A DNA stretch of 64,000 bases from Desulfovibrio sp. JC022. Its GTDB lineage: Bacteria > Desulfobacterota > Desulfovibrionia > Desulfovibrionales > Desulfovibrionaceae. Made by a program: the position numbers and the translations under genes. The DNA lies in the NCBI RefSeq assembly GCF_010470665.1, contig NZ_VOPZ01000002.1, positions 49,055 to 113,054 on the forward strand, read 5' to 3'. Shown piece by piece: positions 19,273 to 27,101 of this stretch. A model generated the notes under the pieces. It had not been told where the DNA came from. It saw nothing but the letters and a program-made list of their open reading frames with translations, and searched no databases. How positions within the stretch are numbered: position 1 is the stretch's first letter; every line of letters starts with the position of its first letter.

Positions 19273-20229
19273 ATGAATGAAAATATACTGGAAATAAAAA
19301 ACGTCAAACGACACTACCCCGTCAGCAACGGACTGCTGTCGCTATCCAAGGCAACAGTTAAAGCGGTAAACGGCGTTACCCTTGAAGTGAAAAAAGGCGA
19401 AACTCTCGGTCTTGTGGGCGAATCCGGCTGCGGTAAATCCACTCTTGCCCGATTACTTACCGGACTGGAAAAACCGGATCAGGGCAGCATAAATTTTAAC
19501 GGACGCAAGCTTGACGAATGGACCGCAACAGAGCGCAGCACCATGCTCCAGATGGTCTTTCAGGACCCGTATTCATCGCTTAACCCACGGCAGCGAATCG
19601 GTAGAATTATTTCTGAATCCATGCGTATTCACAAGTCAGGCAGCAAAGATGAAATTCAGCAGCGAGTGGAAAGGCTGCTTGTTCAGGTAGGATTGAGACC
19701 GGAACACCACAAACGCTACCCCCACGAATTTTCCGGAGGTCAGCGTCAGCGTGTTGCAATAGCTAGAGCTATCGCCATGAACCCGGATTTGATCATCTGC
19801 GATGAACCCGTTTCCGCACTGGATGTTTCCGTTCAAGCACAGGTCCTCAACCTGCTTAAATCCATCCAGCAGGAATTCGGTCTGAGCTATGTTTTTATTT
19901 CCCATGATCTTTCAGTAGTCAGCCATATCAGTGACCGGGTGGCGGTCATGTATCTAGGCCAAATCATGGAAATTACTACTGCGGAAGAACTTTACCACAA
20001 TCCGCAGCACCCCTATACCCAAATCCTGCTCGACGCTGTTCCAGTACCGGACCCGGAACTTCAAAAAGAAGATGTAATAATTTCCGATGACATGCCCAGC
20101 CCCATCTCGCCACCAACAGGCTGCCCTTTCCATCCCCGCTGCCCCAAAGCCATGGATGTCTGCTCACAGGACCAGCCGGAGCTTAAAGAGACGACAAACG
20201 GGCATAAGGTTTCATGTCATTTGTATTAA
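19273..20229 (+). CDS. Oligopeptide/dipeptide ABC transporter ATPase (DppF/OppF type)
   Basis: 318-aa second ATPase of the pair. Walker A is [14 protein letters not shown], signature [14 protein letters not shown], Walker [17 protein letters not shown]. The C-terminal segment has [13 protein letters not shown] with the subfamily Cys residues. ATG 19273 is preferred over the TTG at 19267. The 68-nt gap to the first ATPase has no terminator. It ends before a hairpin terminator shared with the convergent sdaA. Confidence 0.92.
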   Translation: MNENILEIKNVKRHYPVSNGLLSLSKATVKAVNGVTLEVKKGETLGLVGESGCGKSTLARLLTGLEKPDQGSINFNGRKLDEWTATERSTMLQMVFQDPYSSLNPRQRIGRIISESMRIHKSGSKDEIQQRVERLLVQVGLRPEHHKRYPHEFSGGQRQRVAIARAIAMNPDLIICDEPVSALDVSVQAQVLNLLKSIQQEFGLSYVFISHDLSVVSHISDRVAVMYLGQIMEITTAEELYHNPQHPYTQILLDAVPVPDPELQKEDVIISDDMPSPISPPTGCPFHPRCPKAMDVCSQDQPELKETTNGHKVSCHLY

Positions 20230-20243
20230 ATTTTATTCCATAA

Positions 20244-20274
20244 AAAAGGCCGGAGCATCAGCCCCGGCCTTTCA
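20244..20274. terminator. Intrinsic terminator between the DppF-type ATPase gene and sdaA
   Basis: Stem AAAGGCCGG / CCGGCCTTT with a 10-base loop between convergent genes, flanked by A and T runs. Confidence 0.85.
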
Positions 20275-20298
20275 AATATTCAAAATAATATTTGCTAC

Positions 20299-21510
20299 TT
20301 ATTTCCCGCGCTCATTATAAGCTTTTGCCAGCCCGCCTTCGGCTGTTTCACGGTAAAGACTGGGCAGGTCATGCCCGGTTTTCTTCATAACTTCCACAAC
20401 CTCATCAAAGGGGATGCGGTGCGAGCCGTCGGAAAGGATGGACATCTGAGCTCGGGCGAGTGCACGGGTAGAAGCGCAGGCATTGCGCTCAATGCAGGGA
20501 ATCTGCACCAGTCCGTCCACGGGATCACAGGTCAGACCCAAGTGATGCTCAAGCCCCATTTCCGCTGCGTATTCAATCTGGCGCAAAGTGCCGCCCATAA
20601 GCTGGGTGGCGGCAGCCGATGCCATAGCGCAAGCCGAACCGACTTCACCCTGACACCCGACCTCAGCACCTGAAATAGAAGCATTTGTCTTAATTACATC
20701 TCCGAAAAGCCCAGCTGTAGCAAGTGCGCGGAGAATATCATTTTCCTTGATGTGTTCCTGAGTATCTTTGAGATAACGTAAAGTAGCCGGAACTATGCCG
20801 CATGATCCGCAGGTAGGAGCTGTTACGATTTCCCCGCCACCGGCATTTTCTTCAGAAACTGCAAGGGCGTAAGCAGTGGTCATTCCGGTAAGCTGCATAT
20901 CAGGACCGGCATGCTTGGTACGACGATAATATGACTTAGCCTGCCTGCGCAGACCGATGGAACCGGGAAGAACCCCTTCCGCCTCCAGACCACGTTCAAG
21001 AGAAGCTTCCATTACTTCCCAGATACCTCGCAGAAAATCCCAGATTTCAGGACCTTCACACTGTTCAACGTATTCCCAGTAAGTAATTCCCTTGTCTTCA
21101 CAATGGGCCATGATATCAGCAATGGAACTTAATCCGTAAACAGGGTCAGCATTTGATGCAGCAGCACCCTCTTCACGAATGGCACCACCGCCGACACTGT
21201 AAACTTTCCAGACATCCACAACAGCACCGGAATCATCCAAAGATTCAAACTGCATTCCATTGGGATGCTCAGGCATTTTCTCTTCGGCTTTCCAGATCAA
21301 CTCTGTTTTATCATCACCCAGAACACTGAGTATAGCCCAATCGGTAAGGTGCCCCTTGCCTGTGGCGGCAAGACTCTCAAAAAGTGTTACCCTGAACCGG
21401 GGTGCATCAGAATGCTTTTCCAAAAACCTTTCCGCAGCCATACGCGGTCCCATTGTATGACTGGAAGAAGGCCCCACTCCAATACGGTACAACTCTCTTA
21501 AAGACTCCAT
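20299..21510 (-). CDS. sdaA: L-serine dehydratase, iron-sulfur type
   Basis: Deaminates L-serine to pyruvate and ammonia with a [4Fe-4S] cluster. This is the 403-aa single-chain form with beta and alpha domains fused. The N-terminus YRIGVGPSSSHTMGPRMAAERF is the beta-domain signature. The alpha domain has TAPTCGSCGIVPA, GCQGEVGSACAMASAA and LTCDPVDGLVQIPCIERNA, which supply the cluster Cys residues. Monocistronic on the minus strand. Confidence 0.95.
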   Translation of the reverse strand: MESLRELYRIGVGPSSSHTMGPRMAAERFLEKHSDAPRFRVTLFESLAATGKGHLTDWAILSVLGDDKTELIWKAEEKMPEHPNGMQFESLDDSGAVVDVWKVYSVGGGAIREEGAAASNADPVYGLSSIADIMAHCEDKGITYWEYVEQCEGPEIWDFLRGIWEVMEASLERGLEAEGVLPGSIGLRRQAKSYYRRTKHAGPDMQLTGMTTAYALAVSEENAGGGEIVTAPTCGSCGIVPATLRYLKDTQEHIKENDILRALATAGLFGDVIKTNASISGAEVGCQGEVGSACAMASAAATQLMGGTLRQIEYAAEMGLEHHLGLTCDPVDGLVQIPCIERNACASTRALARAQMSILSDGSHRIPFDEVVEVMKKTGHDLPSLYRETAEGGLAKAYNERGK

Positions 21511-21736
21511 ATCTCCTGCCGCCTTGTAAAAAATTTATTAATCATCCCCAGAAACACGCATTGTGTTTTGTCTTAATCAGAAACGCTTATATTACGAATT
21601 AATCAAAATATACAACCAAAAAATACTGATTACGTGATCAGTGTGAACCAAAATAAAACTAAATGAATATAATTCATATATTTTCCGTAATCATTTTCAA
21701 TCAAAAAACATTAAGTAACATGGACAGAGACAAAAG

Positions 21737-21772
21737 AAAAAGCCTCCGGCTGTGAAGCAGAAGGCTTTTAAA
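21737..21772 (-). terminator. Intrinsic terminator after arsC
   Basis: On the minus strand the stem AAAAGCCT / AGGCTTTT closes a 16-base interior with extra pairing, and a T-rich tail follows. The rest of the 286-base gap before sdaA shows no other clear element. Confidence 0.75.
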
Positions 21773-21796
21773 GATGCATTTGGAAGTAGTATTTTA

Positions 21797-22240
21797 TTAG
21801 ACCAACCCTTCAGGCAGGTTTTCCACAAACCTCCTGATCTCATCACGAACCCTGCGAAAACAGTCCATCTGCTCTTCATTAGAGCCGCCCTGCTCTGCAA
21901 TTTCCTTGGCCATTTTCGGCGGGTCATCAAAGCCCACGTGGACAACTTTGCTGCCACCCGGAAAAAACGGGCAGGTCTCATGGGCATGATCACAAACTGT
22001 AACAACTATATCGATGGGAACATCCCTGAGCTCATCAATATGTGTAGATTTATGACCTGAAATATCAACCCCGTCTTCAGCCATGACCTTTACTGCGGAC
22101 GGATTAAGTCCATGTGTTTCAATACCTGCGGAATAAACATTAATAAGATCACTTTTCAAATGTCTGGTCCACCCCTCTGCCATCTGACTACGACATGAAT
22201 TGCCTGTACACAAAAACAAAATATTCAGCTTATTTGTCAT
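21797..22240 (-). CDS. arsC: Arsenate reductase / low-molecular-weight phosphatase family (ArsC)
   Basis: A 147-aa protein with the LMW phosphatase P-loop CTGNSCRSQMAEGW near residues 11-24. The downstream Cys pair sits in VTVCDHAHETCPFFPGG, the arrangement of thioredoxin-linked ArsC. It reduces arsenate to arsenite. No arsB, acr3 or arsR gene is adjacent. A 27-bp palindrome lies upstream (22293-22319). Arsenate activity is well supported by the Cys triad; a pure phosphatase role is less likely. Confidence 0.9.
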   Translation of the reverse strand: MTNKLNILFLCTGNSCRSQMAEGWTRHLKSDLINVYSAGIETHGLNPSAVKVMAEDGVDISGHKSTHIDELRDVPIDIVVTVCDHAHETCPFFPGGSKVVHVGFDDPPKMAKEIAEQGGSNEEQMDCFRRVRDEIRRFVENLPEGLV

Positions 22241-22292
22241 TTTTCACCTGTTTGGATACTTTGCCAAAGAGGAAAACTAAATAAAAGACCAT

Positions 22293-22319
22293 TTTGTTTG
22301 AGTCAAGCATTCAAACAAA
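22293..22319. promoter_or_regulatory. Candidate operator palindrome upstream of arsC
   Basis: Perfect inverted repeat with 9-base arms TTTGTTTGA and TCAAACAAA separated by 9 bases, 53 nt upstream of the arsC start. Its TCAAA-type half sites resemble ArsR-family operators, and no U-run follows, so a terminator is less likely. The regulator is not in this window. Confidence 0.55.
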
Positions 22320-22346
22320 CCGTAACACAATTGGAACAAAAAAAAG

Positions 22347-23330
22347 CTACTCGACCATACGAGCCTGTTTTTTAATATATTGAGGAAGCCTGATCTTCCA
22401 CCTATCAAGCTCCGACTGACTGAAAACAAATTCCCCTTGAGCGGGCATAATAGGCTTAATAGAGTTGACAGGAATCCCATCAAGAATGCTCATTACCATT
22501 TTCGCAGCAGCAAATCCCTGCTCTTCCCCGCTTAAAACCATTCCACCAACAGCCTTCCCCTTCCCCACACTCATTTCCCAAAAAGCGAAAACAGGAACAG
22601 GGGACTTCTTCGAAGTCCACCCAAGAACTTCTTCACTATCAACATGGAGGCCTTTATCAAAAACACGGTGATACAGACCAATAACTATTGCTTTGTAACC
22701 ATCTTCTGAAGCCCTCTTTACCACACTCTTCCATGTATCAAACACCGACAACAACTTAATGTCTGTTTCAACACCACTTATGACGATACTCTCTCTATCA
22801 CGAAACACAGAAGCCTTAAAAGCCTGAGTAGTAGTACTCTTATCAAGCAGTATTAATACCTTCCCATTTTGCAAAGAAAGCAATTCCTTCAAATATTTTA
22901 CTGTCCTTTTATAAAGAGGACGCTCAAGAACGCCAGTAAGATTCTTGCCCAATGGGGCATAATTACGGGGGTTATTATTGATTCCAACATAAACAACTGG
23001 GGTTTCAGTCTTTAAAAACCGCCCGGACAACAACATCAGCGCATTATCATCCGACACAACTACAACATCCGGCTTCACCTTCAAATAATACTGCCAGGCC
23101 TTGTCGGCCTGCTCAGTATAGTACTCAGCCTTTAAGCGTTTAGTGTCCATTTGAAAATTAAACAACTCAACCTTATCCTGAAAAACAGACTTAAGCCCTT
23201 TTGTTATTTCCTTATCCCAGGCATACCCAGCATGATAACTCTCAATAAAGAGCACTTTGGGTTTTGCCTGAGCTGTAGCAACGCAAGAAAGCAATATGAA
23301 AATTACAAGCACACAAATCTTCTTCAGCAT
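22347..23330 (-). CDS. ABC transporter substrate-binding-like protein (PF04392 type)
   Basis: A 327-aa exported protein with signal peptide LKKICVLVIFILLSCVATAQA. It then has the two-lobed pattern of the ABC_sub_bind family: KVLFIESYHAGYAWDKEITKGL, PDVVVVSDDNALMLL, ETPVVYVGINNNP and PVPVFAFWEMSVGKGKAVGGMVLSGEEQG. The frame is open to 23579, but ATG 23330 has AGGGA upstream and starts the signal peptide. It is third in a unit with the kinase-fold and UspA genes. No permease or ATPase is nearby; such proteins also serve as sensor inputs. Ligand unknown. Confidence 0.8.
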   Translation of the reverse strand: MLKKICVLVIFILLSCVATAQAKPKVLFIESYHAGYAWDKEITKGLKSVFQDKVELFNFQMDTKRLKAEYYTEQADKAWQYYLKVKPDVVVVSDDNALMLLSGRFLKTETPVVYVGINNNPRNYAPLGKNLTGVLERPLYKRTVKYLKELLSLQNGKVLILLDKSTTTQAFKASVFRDRESIVISGVETDIKLLSVFDTWKSVVKRASEDGYKAIVIGLYHRVFDKGLHVDSEEVLGWTSKKSPVPVFAFWEMSVGKGKAVGGMVLSGEEQGFAAAKMVMSILDGIPVNSIKPIMPAQGEFVFSQSELDRWKIRLPQYIKKQARMVE

Positions 23331-23364
23331 AAATATCCCTACAAAACCCAACCCATAGTTAAAA

Positions 23365-23853
23365 TCAGTTAACCACCCAGACGGTACATCCCACAGCAGA
23401 TTGAACAATCTTGGTGGAAACAGAACCGAACAGAAATTCTTCAGCCTTACTAACCCCGCGTCTGCCGATAATGATAGTACCGTAACCGCCCTCTTCCCGA
23501 ATACGCAGAATATCCATACCGATGCTGCGTCCTGTGGAGCAGATATCCGTTTCATGAAACGGAGACTTACAGCTGGCAAAATACTCAGTTTGAATCTCTT
23601 CAGGATTTACTCCCACTGCTATCAGATTTTTCTCAGCTTCAACAAGCTTTGCTCTTATTGCCTGCTCATTTTCGCCGCACTGCTTTTCCCATGCCTCATC
23701 GTCAGGGAAGATATCTTTATCAGGCAATCGTTCCACATAAAGAAGAACAATCTCGGCACCGGAACAATTTCGGGCAATATTACCCACGTATTCCACAGCC
23801 TTGAATGAATTTTCAGAACCGTCAAAGGCAACCAGCATTTTCATGGATTTCAT
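23365..23853 (-). CDS. Universal stress protein family (UspA)
   Basis: A 162-aa single-domain Usp protein. It opens with MLVAFDGSENSFKAVEYV and ends with the ATP-binding GTIIIGRRGVSKAEEFLFGSVSTKIVQSAVGCTVWVV. A 40-residue insertion with two Cys separates the halves. It follows the kinase-fold gene by 40 nt, and the substrate-binding protein gene follows. Stress role is known for the family only. Confidence 0.9.
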   Translation of the reverse strand: MKSMKMLVAFDGSENSFKAVEYVGNIARNCSGAEIVLLYVERLPDKDIFPDDEAWEKQCGENEQAIRAKLVEAEKNLIAVGVNPEEIQTEYFASCKSPFHETDICSTGRSIGMDILRIREEGGYGTIIIGRRGVSKAEEFLFGSVSTKIVQSAVGCTVWVVN

Positions 23854-23893
23854 CTCGATCTCCCTCCTGCTGTTTTAAGCAGCACGAAATTGA

Positions 23894-24859
23894 TTACAAG
23901 CCACGTATTTCCTTCAAGCTGTTATTCATATCCAGCATCAATTCATCCACACTCTCATAAAAGACAGAGCTGGAGGATGAAAAGTGCATGAGTATATTAT
24001 TCAAAGAAGACGGGATATAATCATAAATCTTACGCAGATTTACAACCCGGTTACCAATTACTACCGAATAATCTCCCGGATTTATTCCCGAAAGCATGGA
24101 TGGATCAATTCCATAATCATTCATGGTCTGAGGAGTAAAATTGGCTTTCCCGGCAAGATAAATCAGGATACTCCCTAATCCGAAAACATCAAGACCAAAG
24201 GGATTTTCATAAAGTTCAAAAGCATAATCAAAGTCAATCCACCTGTAATTTCCGGTTTCATACTCAACCCAGAGATGATCCCTGCGGATATCACCATGCT
24301 TTTCATCATTATCGTGCAGAAACTTGATCGCCTCACAAGCTCCGATATACTTCTCAAGAATATCGGGAAAATGTTCATGAAAATAAGTGCGATGATCAAC
24401 ATCGATATTATGGACCCAGACATCAAGGCGCTTGCCGCGAATAATATCAAGCACCCGCACATTGTTCCCGGCGGAATCGTTGACAGAATAGCCCTGCATG
24501 AAACGCATATCGCCCCGAACCAGATCAAGTATACGGGCCTCTTTACGCGGACTCCTGAAACATTCGATCTTGAACGGACCGATATTCATAGGAAATTTTT
24601 CATAAAAAACGAGCTTCAGAATATGATGCCGGCTGTTCTCCAGCCGCTTGCACCTTTTAACCCAATACTTCGGATCATCAAGGCCGAATCTGCGCTCCAT
24701 TTCATTCTTGGAAACGAAAAAATGTTCATCCCCAAGCTTAATAACATCACTGAAATCAATATTCATGAATTCAGTGGTGTCGGTATACAAATCCCCGAAA
24801 CGGGAACCGCTATAATCAGGCAGATGCGTCTTTATCAGGTCCCGGACTTCCTTGCTCAT
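23894..24859 (-). CDS. Protein-kinase-fold protein of unknown function
   Basis: A 321-aa soluble protein with the C-lobe pattern of eukaryotic-like or aminoglycoside-type kinases. A catalytic-loop-like HGDIRRDHLWVEY lies at about residues 188-200, then WIDFDYAFELY near 207, with the aspartates of a DFG-like site. The Asn usually found five residues after the catalytic Asp is His here. The N-lobe has ILKLVFYEKFP, but no clear glycine-rich loop is visible. ATG 24859 is preferred because GGGAG lies five bases upstream. It leads a unit with UspA and a binding protein. Activity and substrate are unknown. Confidence 0.7.
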   Translation of the reverse strand: MSKEVRDLIKTHLPDYSGSRFGDLYTDTTEFMNIDFSDVIKLGDEHFFVSKNEMERRFGLDDPKYWVKRCKRLENSRHHILKLVFYEKFPMNIGPFKIECFRSPRKEARILDLVRGDMRFMQGYSVNDSAGNNVRVLDIIRGKRLDVWVHNIDVDHRTYFHEHFPDILEKYIGACEAIKFLHDNDEKHGDIRRDHLWVEYETGNYRWIDFDYAFELYENPFGLDVFGLGSILIYLAGKANFTPQTMNDYGIDPSMLSGINPGDYSVVIGNRVVNLRKIYDYIPSSLNNILMHFSSSSSVFYESVDELMLDMNNSLKEIRGL

Positions 24860-25085
24860 ATCCACTCCCGCGATTCAAGCTGTTCAGCAAATCCACTTCT
24901 GTCCTTACTTAATGTATAGCACACCACCATCAAGAGTAAAAGAAAAACAGAAAAACGCATGGTTGCGATTATCAAAACCTGTCGGGAATATATTACCTGC
25001 AACCCCTTGCCTGTTCGCCGATTGTATCTTAAATTCAAGGATTGAAACTAACACTTTAACCAACGCATTCTCAACAGAGGATTTC

Positions 25086-26126
25086 TTGAACCAAAAACAT
25101 TATTCATTGGATGAACTTGGCTGGAAGGACTGTTTTAAAGACCAGCTCGACAAGGACAACGAAGAAATGGTCCCCGCACGGGTTACCATGACTCACAAGG
25201 GCCATCTGGTTGTTTCCACCGGTCAGTCCGAACTTCTGCTGAAAATTGCCGGGAAAGGCATAGGCAGCTTAAATGAACAACCCACCGTAGGTGACTGGCT
25301 GCTCATGGATAGTGAGACCATGGTGCCGATGAAGGTTCTTGAACGAACCAGTCTGCTCCAACGCATGGCTCCCGGTCAGGAAGTTAAGCTGCAACCCATA
25401 GCCGCCAATATAGATACACTTTTCATTGTTTCCTCCTGCAACAGCGAATTCAACCTGAACCGCATTGAGCGTTACATCAGCCTTGCTCTAGAGGCCGGGG
25501 TGAATTTCGTGCTGGTGCTGACCAAGGAAGACCTCACTGAGGAAGCCCAGAAATATCGCAAAGAGGCTGAGCATCTTTTTGACGACATGCCTATAGTGAC
25601 CATCAACGGTAAAGACCCGCAGAGCGTCGAATCCCTGCAAAAATGGTTCAAGCCCGGCGAAACAGTAGCCCTGCTCGGTTCGTCCGGGGTCGGTAAGACT
25701 ACCCTGCTAAACACCATCAACGGCACTGAAAAAGAAAAGACCGGAGCCATTCGCTCAGTTGACGATAAAGGCCGCCACACCACAACCACGCGCTCCCTGC
25801 ATGTAATGCCTACCGGGGCATTGCTCATTGATGTTCCGGGCATTCGCGAATTGCAGCTTCATGACTGCCATGCCGGAATCAACCGGGCTTTCAGCGAAAT
25901 AGTGGAAGCAGAAGAGATGTGCCGTTTTTCAGATTGCAGCCACGACCGGGAACCGGGCTGCGGAGTCCGTGAAGCCCTTGAAAATAAGGATATTACCCGA
26001 CGCAGACTTGAAAATTACCTGAAACTGAAAGAAGAAGCTGAAAAGAACACCGAAGAAATAGCTGAACGGGCTAAACGAATGGCCGGAAAAAAGAAAAAAA
26101 GATACTCGCGCAAATGGAAGCAATAA
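25086..26126 (+). CDS. rsgA: Ribosome small-subunit-dependent GTPase A
   Basis: Late 30S assembly GTPase, 346 aa. The N-terminal OB-fold part is LNQKHYSLDELGWKDCF to VGDWLLMD. The circularly permuted GTPase domain has LTKEDL (G4), GSSGVGKTTLLNTI (G1), KGRHTTTTRS (G2) and DVPGIRE (G3). The C-terminal zinc motif is CRFSDCSHDREPGCGV. The frame is open to 24852, but the TTG at 25086 has AGAGG five bases upstream and matches where family members begin. Monocistronic, with a terminator after it. Confidence 0.94.
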   Translation: MNQKHYSLDELGWKDCFKDQLDKDNEEMVPARVTMTHKGHLVVSTGQSELLLKIAGKGIGSLNEQPTVGDWLLMDSETMVPMKVLERTSLLQRMAPGQEVKLQPIAANIDTLFIVSSCNSEFNLNRIERYISLALEAGVNFVLVLTKEDLTEEAQKYRKEAEHLFDDMPIVTINGKDPQSVESLQKWFKPGETVALLGSSGVGKTTLLNTINGTEKEKTGAIRSVDDKGRHTTTTRSLHVMPTGALLIDVPGIRELQLHDCHAGINRAFSEIVEAEEMCRFSDCSHDREPGCGVREALENKDITRRRLENYLKLKEEAEKNTEEIAERAKRMAGKKKKRYSRKWKQ

Positions 26127-26127
26127 T

Positions 26128-26162
26128 AAAAAAGAGGCAGTCTGACAGATTGCCTCTTTTAT
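26128..26162. terminator. Bidirectional intrinsic terminator after rsgA
   Basis: Stem AAAAGAGGCAGT / ATTGCCTCTTTT between convergent rsgA and the SDR39U1-like gene, with A and T runs on both flanks. Confidence 0.88.
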
Positions 26163-26177
26163 TCGAAAAACAAACAA

Positions 26178-27083
26178 TTACTTCTCAACAATAGCGCACA
26201 AAGCATCCCCGGCATCAGTAAAATTAAATTTGAAGCCGGCAGAAATAAGTCTCTCCGGCAACACAAACTGCCCGCTGAGCAATATTTCTTCCGCCATTTG
26301 GCCCATGACCAATTTAAGCACAAAGGCAGGGACACGCAGCCGGACTTTTTTACCTAGCACGCTGCCGAGGGAATCCGCAAAATGATTAAAAGTCAGAGGA
26401 TGAATGGAGCTTAAATTATAAACGCCATGGCACTTCTCCTTCTCAATCAAAAAAATTATGGCCCGGACCTCATCCGCAATATGGACCCATGAAACGCCCT
26501 GATGACCATGTCCAAGATAGCTGCCCAGTCCTGACTTGAAAGGGCCGATCATTTTTGCCAGCGCACCGCCATTACCCAGAACCATTGCAGTACGAGCTAT
26601 TACCCGGCGCACACCGTGCTCTTCAACCGAGACGGTACTGGCTTCCCATTTTTCAACAACATCGGAAAGAAACAGATCACCCTTGGGTGAATTTTCATTG
26701 ACCGGCTCAGGACCGCAGGAACCGTAATAGCCGATAGCTGAACCTTGAATAACCACCTGCGGTTTGACTTTCGCCTTGGTCACAGCCTCACTGACCGCCC
26801 TGCCTGCATCCACCCTGCTGGCAAGGATGGACTGCTTTTTTGCCGCAGTCCAACGCCCGGAGGCAATATTATCCCCGGCAAGATTGACGATGGCGTCCGC
26901 TCCGTCCGCATACTCCAGCCAACCGGAAGAACTTTTACCATCCCAGACAACATTACGGACCCCGGAAATTTCAGAAGGACGGCTGGACCGGGTCAGACAT
27001 ATGACCTGATATCCTTTTGAAACCAATCCACGACTCAAGCTCTTCCCGATAAATCCGGTTCCGCCGGTAATCACGACTCGCAT
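26178..27083 (-). CDS. NAD-dependent epimerase-like SDR (TIGR01777 / SDR39U1, YfcH)
   Basis: 301 aa. The N-terminal Rossmann motif is GGTGFIGKSLSRGLV. Further family marks are DAIVNLAGDNIASGRW, SAIGYYGSCGPEPVNENSP with the active-site Tyr, and the C-terminal DUF1731-like part RVPAFVLKLVMGQMAEEILLSGQFVLPERL. The enzymatic role of this family is not established. It is 18 nt downstream of the sensor kinase gene and likely in the same transcript. Confidence 0.9.
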   Translation of the reverse strand: MRVVITGGTGFIGKSLSRGLVSKGYQVICLTRSSRPSEISGVRNVVWDGKSSSGWLEYADGADAIVNLAGDNIASGRWTAAKKQSILASRVDAGRAVSEAVTKAKVKPQVVIQGSAIGYYGSCGPEPVNENSPKGDLFLSDVVEKWEASTVSVEEHGVRRVIARTAMVLGNGGALAKMIGPFKSGLGSYLGHGHQGVSWVHIADEVRAIIFLIEKEKCHGVYNLSSIHPLTFNHFADSLGSVLGKKVRLRVPAFVLKLVMGQMAEEILLSGQFVLPERLISAGFKFNFTDAGDALCAIVEK

Positions 27084-27101
27084 GGTTCCTCCTTGCCAAG
27101 A

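Noticed and set aside
23331..23579. 83-codon upstream extension of the substrate-binding protein gene
   Set aside because: It overlaps the UspA gene; ATG 23330 with AGGGA begins a clean signal peptide.
24852..25085. 78-codon N-terminal extension of rsgA
   Set aside because: It overlaps the divergent kinase-fold gene start, and the TTG at 25086 has AGAGG and matches the family N-terminus.
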